Of a DNA stretch of 21,742 bases, positions 7,830-13,550 are shown in pieces (positions within the stretch are counted from its first letter, which is position 1; each line of letters opens with the position of its first letter). The translations under genes and the position numbers were made by a program. The DNA comes from DASVXQ01 sp046727955 (GTDB taxonomy: Bacteria > Actinomycetota > CALGFH01), in NCBI GenBank assembly GCA_046727955.1, contig JBKPDO010000180.1, positions 1-21,742 on the forward strand, given 5' to 3'. The notes under the pieces were generated by a model. The model saw only the letters and a program-made list of their open reading frames with translations. It was not told where the DNA came from and made no database searches.

Positions 7830-8038
7830 GCTCAAACGTGCGCCCAAGCGGGTCCAGCATTTCGAAGAGGAACGCGCCGACATCGAACGTAGCTGGCGTT
7901 GGAGCGTCGAGGCGCCGCCCGCTGATCCCGTCGCGCTGGGTCAAGGGCGAGGACGCGCCGGCCTGGGCTGGCGAGGCGCGCGCCCGCAGCGAGTCCGCCA
8001 CCTCCCGCACCGATGACGACGACATCGACCTCAGGCAT
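7830..8038 (-). pseudogene. Stump of an FAD-dependent oxidoreductase (phytoene desaturase-like)
   Basis: ATG 8038 opens with MPEVDVVVIGAGGGGLAAGA, a clear FAD/NAD-binding Rossmann motif (V-x-G-x-G-x-x-G-L), then RLASPGRRVLALDPARRDQ. After that the frame shifts, and the other minus frame reads GRRLDAPTPATFDVGAFLFE and MLDPLGRTFEQ, which matches the segment following the GGR motif in desaturase/amine-oxidase type flavoproteins. The sequence then breaks off next to the start of the SRPBCC gene at 7814. Only about the first 65 of some 450-500 residues remain, with one frameshift, so this is a dead fragment. It suggests a deletion fused the SRPBCC operon to this site. Confidence 0.6.
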
Positions 8039-8327
8039 CGCTCTCCCGCGGCCGGTAGATCCAGCGAGTCAGTATCGCATCACCCTTGACACGAGGGAGA
8101 TCGTCGCCCAGAGGCGGCGAGCACCTACTCAGCGCCTCGACCATCAGGGCGAGTTGTCAACGGGGTGGGCCGGCAGCCGATCCACACCCCCGTCCGAGCG
8201 ATCCTCGGAGGGCGAGGTGGCCACCCCATCGGAGTCCAAGGACCCAGCTTGGAGGGGACCTTGGACCCTGTCAGGGGCAGATCCCCAGGAGTAGTAGTTC
8301 GGGAGAGAACGGGAGGAGGTGGGCGTC

Positions 8328-9716
8328 ATGGCTGAGCCACGCCGCCTGGAACGCCTGACCGCACAGGACCTGCTCATGCTGTGGGCAGACGATTTCGGCT
8401 GGTCCCAGGACATCGGCGCGCTCGCCATCCTAGACGGCACCCGGCTGCTGGACCCCGATGGCCGCGTCCGGATCGAGGCCATCCGCCGGCAGCTGGAGCC
8501 CAGGCTGCCACTGGTCCCGCGCTTCCGGCAGCTGCTGTACCGGCCCCGGCGAGGGCTGGGCTGGCCCCTGTGGGTCGACGCCCCCGCCTTTGACCTCGCC
8601 GACCACGTCCGGGTCCACCCGCTAGCCCCTCCGGGCGATGAAGCCCAGCTGCTGCAGGCATGCGCGCAGCTGTACCAGCGCCGGCTGGACCCGTCCCGGC
8701 CGCTGTGGCAGGCCTGGTTGCTGCCCGGCCTGCCAGACCAACAGGTGGGCCTGTTCCTACGCGCCCACCACACCCTGGCCGACGGCGTGGCGGGGATGGC
8801 GGCCTTCGGCACCCTGCTAGACCTTTCCGCCGACGCGGCCACGCCGGTGGCGCCCCCGTGGACGCCGACCCCGATTCCGTCGGCCGGCGAACTGCTGCAC
8901 GACAACCTGCGTCGGCGCCTCCGGGGGCTGGACCGAAGGTTGTCCAGCCTGGCCCACCCGATCAGGTCGGTCCGCCGGGCGCGGCACATATCAGGGGCGT
9001 GGCGCGAGTTCTTCGCCGAGCGGGCCCCCCACACCAGCCTCAACCGCCCCATCGGCGCCGACCGCCAGCTGGCCGTCGTCCGCAGCCGCCTCGACCTCGC
9101 CAAGCAGGTCGCCCACGCCCACCAGGCCAAGGTCAACGACGTGGTGCTGGCGGCGGTGGCCGGTGGCCTGCGCCAGCTGCTGGCCGGCCGCGGCGAGCCG
9201 GTCGAGGGGCTGGCGCTGCGCACGATGGTGCCCGTGTCGCTGCACCACGAGCAGCCTGGCCAGGCCAGCGGCAATCAGGACTGGGCGATGATGGTGCCGC
9301 TGCCGCTTGGGGAGCCGGACCCGGTTCGCCGGCTGGTCCTCATCGCTGCAGAGACCGCCGAGCGCAAGCGCAAGGCCCGTCCGCAGACCGGCAGCGGAAT
9401 CTTCGGATGGCCATTGTTCCAGCGTGCGTGGCTGCGTGGCTTCGCCCATCAGCGGCTCATGAACACCAGCGTCACCAACGTCCCGGGTCCGCCGGTGCCG
9501 CTGTATCTTGCCGGGGCGCAGTTGCTTGAGCTGTTCCCGGTGGTGTCGCTCATGGGCAACTTCACCCTCGCCGTCGCCGTGCTGTCCTACGCCGGGCAGC
9601 TCAACCTCACCGCGGTCGCCGACCGGGACACCTGCGCCGACGTGGAGGTGTTCGCCCAGGGCGTGCGCAGCGCCCTGGACGAGCTGGCGCGGTCGGTGCT
9701 CGTGGCTGCCTCGTGA
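8328..9716 (+). CDS. Wax ester synthase / diacylglycerol acyltransferase (WS/DGAT)
   Basis: A 462-residue acyltransferase that joins acyl-CoA to long-chain alcohols or diacylglycerol to make wax esters or triacylglycerol, normally at the membrane or lipid droplet. The catalytic motif HHxxxDG is intact as HHTLADG (147-153). Other family landmarks are RPLWQAWLLPGL (124-135), the ND pair in KVNDVVLAAVAGGLR (268-282), NVPGPPVPLYLAGA (384-397), and the end segment SLMGNFTLAVAVLSYAGQLN (407-426) with ADRD. The length is normal. ATG 8328 follows GGGAGGAGG eight bases upstream; the in-frame GTG at 8319 lies inside that site. A membrane protein gene starts 43 bp after the stop. Storage-lipid synthesis is the likely role; substrate preference is not readable. 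Confidence 0.93.
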   Translation: MAEPRRLERLTAQDLLMLWADDFGWSQDIGALAILDGTRLLDPDGRVRIEAIRRQLEPRLPLVPRFRQLLYRPRRGLGWPLWVDAPAFDLADHVRVHPLAPPGDEAQLLQACAQLYQRRLDPSRPLWQAWLLPGLPDQQVGLFLRAHHTLADGVAGMAAFGTLLDLSADAATPVAPPWTPTPIPSAGELLHDNLRRRLRGLDRRLSSLAHPIRSVRRARHISGAWREFFAERAPHTSLNRPIGADRQLAVVRSRLDLAKQVAHAHQAKVNDVVLAAVAGGLRQLLAGRGEPVEGLALRTMVPVSLHHEQPGQASGNQDWAMMVPLPLGEPDPVRRLVLIAAETAERKRKARPQTGSGIFGWPLFQRAWLRGFAHQRLMNTSVTNVPGPPVPLYLAGAQLLELFPVVSLMGNFTLAVAVLSYAGQLNLTAVADRDTCADVEVFAQGVRSALDELARSVLVAAS

Positions 9717-9759
9717 GGAGGGCGTGACTGCGCGTTCACTGCTCGTGGAGGGAGGATTC

Positions 9760-10527
9760 ATGGCTGCGACCGTCAGAGCCGGATCCCGGGAGGCCCTGGC
9801 GGCGCCACCCGTGCCCCCAACCGCAGCGCCGCCCCAGATGGAGACGGAGCGGCAGCGGCAGCTGCTGCTGGCGCTCACTACCGAGCATTTCACCCTGCAG
9901 ACCGCCCGCTCGGCCACCATCGCCGACAGCAACGGCCGCTCGGCGCTGTACCTTGCCACCGTCTCCAGCGCCGTGGTCGCCTTGGCGTTCATCGGCCAGC
10001 TCGCCCACACCGGCCAGGCGTTCTTCCTGTTCGCGCTGGCGCTGCTGCCGGCGCTGGTGCTGCTGGGCGTGCTCACCTACCTGCGGCTGGTGCAGACCGC
10101 CGTGGAGGACCTGTTCTACGCCCGGGCGATCAACCGCATCCGCCGCCGCTACGTCGAGCTGGACCCGGAGGCGGCGCGCTGGTTTGTGCTGTGCGGCTTT
10201 GACGACCCGGCCGGCGTGATGGTCAGCATGGGGCTGGCGGTCCCGGGGGCGGCGCACTCCCGCTGGCACCTGCTGTCGCACGCCGCCAGCATGGTCGCGG
10301 TGGTCACCAGCATCATCGGCGGAGTGGTGGTGGCCCTGGCCGCCAACGCGGCCGGCGGCGGGCGGCTGCCGGTGGCCGCCAGCGCCACCCTGGGCGTGCT
10401 GGTCGCCGTGGCTGGCGCGGCAGCCTTCGGGTGGCATCAGCTACGCCGCTGGCGGGCCGCCGAGGCCAGCGTCCCCAGCCTGTTTCCCTCCCAGCCAGTC
10501 GCCGAGCCCAGCCAGGCCGACCGCTGA
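9760..10527 (+). CDS. Four-helix membrane protein of unknown function
   Basis: A 255-residue protein with a proline-rich N-terminus and a conserved-looking segment LTTEHFTLQTARSATIADSN (about 39-58). Two helices follow (about 65-82 and 87-107, VSSAVVALAFIGQ and FFLFALALLPALVLLGVLTY). A soluble middle part contains RLVQTAVEDLFYARAINRIR and RYVELDPEAARWFVL. Two more helices are at about 178-200 and 208-228, and the C-terminus is basic. I know of similar uncharacterised actinobacterial proteins but no function. ATG 9760 follows GGAGG; an in-frame GTG at 9724 is the alternative. It trails the WS/DGAT gene by 43 bp, so co-transcription is likely. The second MITE-like repeat begins 56 bp after its stop. 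Confidence 0.75.
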   Translation: MAATVRAGSREALAAPPVPPTAAPPQMETERQRQLLLALTTEHFTLQTARSATIADSNGRSALYLATVSSAVVALAFIGQLAHTGQAFFLFALALLPALVLLGVLTYLRLVQTAVEDLFYARAINRIRRRYVELDPEAARWFVLCGFDDPAGVMVSMGLAVPGAAHSRWHLLSHAASMVAVVTSIIGGVVVALAANAAGGGRLPVAASATLGVLVAVAGAAAFGWHQLRRWRAAEASVPSLFPSQPVAEPSQADR

Positions 10528-10583
10528 CACCGGCCATGCCGGCAAGCCCCACCGCGCCCGGCGACGCGGCGGGAGCCACCAAG

Positions 10584-10733
10584 ACTCGAGTTCCGCAGCA
10601 AGTGGGCACATGAGGTGCTGACCAGAGCGAACATGAGTTCGTGGGCACACGCCCCGGGCCCTTACGCTCAAGCATTTGTGCAGTTCAGAGCAGATCAAGC
10701 AGATCATGTGCCTACAAGCCGCGGAACTCCGGC
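10584..10733 (-). repeat. MITE-like repeat, copy B (inverted relative to copy A)
   Basis: A 150-bp unit matching the reverse complement of 2149-2297 at about 97 percent: four substitutions and one extra G in the central GC run. It has the same imperfect terminal inverted repeats sharing GAGTTCCGCAGC and GGCACATGA. The flanks differ from those of copy A, so the match ends sharply at the repeat borders. Together the two copies bound an 8.3-kb interval and could recombine to invert it. Confidence 0.75.
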
Positions 10734-10874
10734 AAAGGGAGCGCGTCATGGGGAGCAATCTCATCACAAACGGGTATGAATCGCGGGCTGGCCTGGTGTG
10801 ACGGCTCGACCGAGTGTGCATCCCGAGACGGGCATCGCAGCCGCGGTTCCGTGTTCGACGGTGAGGGGGCGTTC

Positions 10875-11178
10875 ATGACCACGGCCCGCTTCACAACCCA
10901 GGAGGTCCGGCAGGTCGCCGAGGCGCTGAGCCTCGATTTCTTGAAGGAGCGCTTCGACATCGAGCAATTTCGGATGGATATGGACGATGGGCAGGATCGC
11001 GCCGGGCAACCTTCATGAGCTTCCAGACTACTACACAAGGCTTACCGCCATGGAGCGCGGAGGCGAGACACAAGCAAAGGCGCAGACGCGACGAGGGTCG
11101 AGAACAAAGAGGGCCGCGTGGTATCCGAATGCCCAGCACATATCACCTGAAACGGGTGATGCCCGCGAGGGTATCTGA
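10875..11178 (+). pseudogene. DUF5661-like protein with internal deletion and frameshift
   Basis: ATG 10875 starts MTTARFTTQEVRQVAEALSL, continuing DFLKERFDIEQFRMDMD, the normal N-terminal half of this small uncharacterised family. In intact members this is followed by a short segment around 'ELEHG...TGKIALAHLNE'. Here that segment is missing, and the conserved second half appears in another frame as MGRIAPGNLHELPDYYTRLT AMERGGE, beginning at 10987. The first frame ends at 11018 with no family match (DGQDRAGQPS). About 15-20 codons have been lost with a change of frame, so the gene is broken. GAGGGGGC upstream serves as ribosome binding site. The biological role of the family is unknown. Confidence 0.6.
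11142..11160. promoter_or_regulatory. Small hairpin upstream of the SHOCT gene
   Basis: A perfect 6-bp stem (ATCACC with GGTGAT) around a 7-base loop, about 68 bp before the start of the SHOCT-domain gene and inside the tail of the broken DUF5661-like frame. Its core TCACC-TGA-CGGGTGA resembles the inner hairpin at 656-671. It could be a regulator site or chance. Confidence 0.25.
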
Positions 11179-11227
11179 GCTATAGCGTGCACAGTATTGG
11201 CAGTCGGAAATGCACAAGGAGTCCGGC

Positions 11228-11626
11228 GTGATCCTCGCCGACGTCTCGTTCATCGACATCTTCTGGTCGATGCTGTGGTTCTTCTTCCTGTTCCTCTGGA
11301 TCATAGTCTTGGCCCACATTCTCACGGACCTGTTCCGCGACCGCTCGCTCTCGGGTCTGGCAAAGACGCTGTGGGTCGTCTTCCTCGTGTTCATGCCCTT
11401 CCTGGCCGCGCTCCTCTACTTCCTGACCCGCGGGCGGGGAATGGCTGAGCGAGCCGCGGCGCACCAGCAGAGAGCTCAGGAGGAGTTCGCCGGCTACGTT
11501 CGGAGCGTCGCCACCGATGGCGACACGATGCCCGCCGAGCAGATCGCCCGAGCCAAGGATCTGCTCGACGCTGGCACGATCGACCAGTCGGAGTTCGAGC
11601 GACTGAAGGCCAAGGCCCTCTCCTGA
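11228..11626 (+). CDS. SHOCT-domain membrane protein
   Basis: A 132-residue protein with two N-terminal transmembrane helices (about 8-33, FIDIFWSMLWFFFLFLWIIV, and 45-66, AKTLWVVFLVFMPFLAALLY), which match the phospholipase-D-nuclease N-terminal type hairpin. A basic turn (TRGRGMAER), a coiled linker and a C-terminal SHOCT domain (about 102-131, MPAEQIARAKDLLDAGTIDQ then SEFERLKAKAL) follow. SHOCT is a short helical oligomerisation module; the cellular role is not known. GTG 11228 is preferred because AAGGAG lies six bases upstream and intact homologues begin near here; ATG 11210 would add six codons without a good ribosome binding site. The gene stands alone, followed by a GC-rich hairpin. 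Confidence 0.88.
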   Translation: MILADVSFIDIFWSMLWFFFLFLWIIVLAHILTDLFRDRSLSGLAKTLWVVFLVFMPFLAALLYFLTRGRGMAERAAAHQQRAQEEFAGYVRSVATDGDTMPAEQIARAKDLLDAGTIDQSEFERLKAKALS

Positions 11627-11661
11627 TCGCTGACTCACCGCCCCGGCGCGGGAGAGCGTTG

Positions 11662-11690
11662 GCGCCGCCACTCCATTCGGGTGGCGGCGC
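11662..11690 (+). terminator. GC-rich hairpin after the SHOCT gene, possible terminator
   Basis: A perfect 10-bp stem (GCGCCGCCAC and GTGGCGGCGC) around a 9-base loop starts 36 bp after the stop codon. There is no T-run after it, which is common for hairpin terminators proposed in high-GC actinobacteria. Position and stability support a transcription end, but it could also be an unrelated palindrome. Confidence 0.4.
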
Positions 11691-12246
11691 TAGCGTTCGA
11701 TGGACCCGCGATGACGCCAGGATCCACCTCGCCAGCGGTCGACTCATTTTGCATCCGGATGATGACGCCAACCTGGTCACGGCGTCGCATCGAGGTGGAA
11801 CGGCAACGGCTGATCTCTGGCCGGCGGCCGGAGGGGAAAGGCCCTGGACGGCAGCCGGCAGCAATCTGAGGCGGCTTGTCACCGTGGAGGGTGTGGGACA
11901 CGGCCAGCCCGGTCGCGCCCCACGAGCAGCATCGCGGACGCCGGGCACAGAGAGAGGCGTGCCGGGGTGGGTGATCGGTGGATCGGGAGCACGCCTGATA
12001 GCCCCCGGGGCGGTGTCGAGAGGGCAGCCACGGCGCCGAGCATGATCGGGCTTGTGATCGCGACCGCCATGGCAATCGGCGGCCCGCGGCCGCGGCGACA
12101 CCGCCGATCGCCGCTAAGGCGAACGACGGCAAGGCAGGTCGGACTGCCGCGTTCGCCTTGCCGGCGCGTCGTCGCAGGCGGCCGACGAGCGATCGGCCAC
12201 CCGCCTTTCCGATCGACGGCCTGGCTCGTCAGGTAGCCCTCGGCGG
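11691..12246. other. Gap without a convincing gene
   Basis: About 550 bp between the SHOCT gene and the convergent CPBP gene. Open frames exist on both strands, but none has a recognisable motif, a sensible start with ribosome binding site, or protein-like composition; they are rich in Arg, Gly and Pro as expected from GC-rich non-coding DNA. The only structure noticed is the hairpin at 12116-12159. Confidence 0.4.
12116..12159 (-). terminator. Long hairpin downstream of the CPBP gene, possible terminator
   Basis: AAGGCGAACG (12116-12125) pairs perfectly with CGTTCGCCTT (12150-12159), and just inside it CGGCA (12127-12131) pairs with TGCCG (12145-12149), giving a roughly 15-bp stem with one bulged base. 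It lies 88 bp past the stop of the minus-strand CPBP gene. No T-run follows on that strand, so a terminator role is plausible but unproven. Confidence 0.4.
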
Positions 12247-13038
12247 TCACGGCGCCCTGCCGATCCGCACTCGCTCCCGCCCGTGCACCACCCATCGTCC
12301 CGCGAGGTAGGCCGACGCGTTGAGGGCGGCATGGGCGAGGACGGGCGCCACAAGACTGCGCGACCGCAACCGCAGCCACGCGAACGCGCTCCCAGCCGCG
12401 GCCGTCGACGCCGTCGTCGCCAGCACGGCGAGCCGCCGGCCCCGACCAGGGTCACCGACGAGGACGCTTGCCGGGTTGTCTTCGTAGTCGTTGAGCGTCG
12501 GGAGCACGTGCCACGCTCCGAACATCAACGACGTCCACACCACGGCGGCGGCCAGCGAGCGCTCCCGGCGGAGCAGCGCCAACAGAGCGCCGCGGAACAG
12601 CAACTCCTCGGCGAGCGCTGTGGCCAGCGGGATCCGCACGGCGAGGTGGTAGCCGGCCTCGCGACGACTTGCGTCGCGGATGCGCCGGTTGTCGGAGAAC
12701 GGTCGTGTACCCGGAACGGCGGCGCCGAAGGCGACCGCGCCGCCGGCGACCGCCGCGACCGCGACGCCCATGCGCAGACCGCTCGCGGCATCCGCAGGCC
12801 GGATCCCGAGGTCGCCGGCGCTGCACCCGACTCGCCGCGCGAAGCTGGCGAGCCCGACGGCGGTCGCGAGGTTCAGGGCCGCGTCCGCCGGCGCGGTCAG
12901 CAGGCGGTGCACGGCGACGTTGTGCAGGGCCAGGACCGCGACGACGGCGACCTCTGGCGGCACCCGCCGACCGGCGACGCGCACACCAGTGTGCCACGGC
13001 GCTCCCATGTCCGGTCGGTCCGCTGCCCGAAGGTCCAT
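12247..13038 (-). CDS. CPBP family intramembrane glutamic endopeptidase
   Basis: A 263-residue polytopic membrane protein of the CPBP (Abi/CAAX protease-like) family. The three family motifs are intact: EELLFRG with Glu144-Glu145 and Arg149, FGAWH with His177, and HAALN with His236 and Asn240. Around them are hydrophobic segments at about 30-48, 52-68, 88-108, 133-156, 162-180 and 204-250. Such proteins cleave peptides or modify substrates within the membrane; roles include prenyl-protein processing and bacteriocin self-immunity, and neither is indicated here. ATG 13038 follows AAGGAGGTGCC, an excellent site; the longer frame to 13062 lacks one. It faces the IS6-type fragment divergently. Confidence 0.88.
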   Translation of the reverse strand: MDLRAADRPDMGAPWHTGVRVAGRRVPPEVAVVAVLALHNVAVHRLLTAPADAALNLATAVGLASFARRVGCSAGDLGIRPADAASGLRMGVAVAAVAGGAVAFGAAVPGTRPFSDNRRIRDASRREAGYHLAVRIPLATALAEELLFRGALLALLRRERSLAAAVVWTSLMFGAWHVLPTLNDYEDNPASVLVGDPGRGRRLAVLATTASTAAAGSAFAWLRLRSRSLVAPVLAHAALNASAYLAGRWVVHGRERVRIGRAP

Positions 13039-13113
13039 GGCACCTCCTTGCTCTCTCTGCATGACAGCAGGGGGAGCGGGGTGCAGTCATCACCCGCAGC
13101 GGCTGGCCGCCCC

Positions 13114-13287
13114 TGCCGGCACGCTGTGGGCGATCGGTGGTTCGTGGACGAGACCCACGTCAAGGTCGCTGGAAGGGGGCGGTATGACTACCGGGCGATC
13201 GACCAGTTCGGCCAGGTCATCGACGTGTTGGTCTGCGTGCGGCGGGACATCACCGCGGCCCGCCGGTGCTTCGAGCGGGCCATAGGC
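13114..13287 (+). pseudogene. IS6-family transposase fragment
   Basis: About 58 codons of an IS6/IS26-type DDE transposase are visible: CRHAVGDRWFVDETHVKVAG, then RGRYDYRAIDQFGQVIDVLV and RRDITAARRCFERAIG. The first catalytic aspartate is in WFVDET. The N-terminal helix-turn-helix part and everything beyond the first third of the catalytic domain, including the second Asp and the Glu, are missing. The match ends 17 bp before the 30-bp inverted repeat at 13305. This is a dead remnant, upstream of and divergent to the CPBP gene. Confidence 0.8.
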
Positions 13288-13304
13288 AGTTGGCCTTGGC
13301 CATC

Positions 13305-13334
13305 TAAAAGAAGTTCGCCCGTTCCGGCGACATG
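13305..13334 (+). repeat. 30-bp inverted repeat, left copy, bounding the GGDEF-HD-GYP module
   Basis: This 30-base sequence begins TAAAAGAAGTTCGCCCG and ends GCGACATG. Its reverse complement recurs at 16087-16116 with 28 of 30 bases identical. The TAAAAGAA end points outward in both copies, as for the ends of a transposable unit. The sequence also has an internal imperfect palindrome (TTCGCC with GGCGAC). Immediately outside it, the IS6-type fragment ends. Confidence 0.7.
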
Positions 13335-13482
13335 ATCACCACTCACCACAGGGACAAGCCGCGGTGGCGCCGGCATCGGGCTGAAGGCCATCCCCACCCA
13401 GAAGCCTGCCGACGTGGAGGAGCCCGTTGGGGCAGGGGGCCGTCATCGGGGCCTGACCGGGCCGATTGGCCACCTCACGGAA

Positions 13483-13549
13483 GCGCGCGTCCCACCAAGG
13501 CGCCCGTCTCACCCGGGCGCCCGTCTCACCCGGGCGCCGTCTCATGGGG
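13483..13549. repeat. Degenerate 17-bp tandem repeat (four units)
   Basis: Units GCGCCCGTCTCACCCGG at 13500-13516 and 13517-13533 are identical. A 16-base diverged unit follows at 13534-13549 and a more diverged one precedes at 13483-13499 (13 of 17 bases). Each junction creates the palindrome GGGCGCCC, so the array can fold into hairpins. It lies directly behind the stop codon of the GGDEF-HD-GYP gene and may end its transcription. Confidence 0.65.
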
Positions 13550-13550
13550 A

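Noticed and set aside
8991..10076. Minus-strand open frame opposite the WS/DGAT and membrane-protein genes
   Set aside because: It is a shadow in high-GC DNA. It crosses the junction between two well-supported plus-strand genes and has no recognisable domain.
10530..10542. Short hairpin CCGGC-CAT-GCCGG right after the stop at 10527 as a terminator
   Set aside because: A five-base stem with a three-base loop and no T-run is common by chance at this GC content.
13483..13549. CRISPR-like array
   Set aside because: The 17-bp units are directly adjacent with no unique spacers and no cas genes nearby, so it is a plain tandem repeat.
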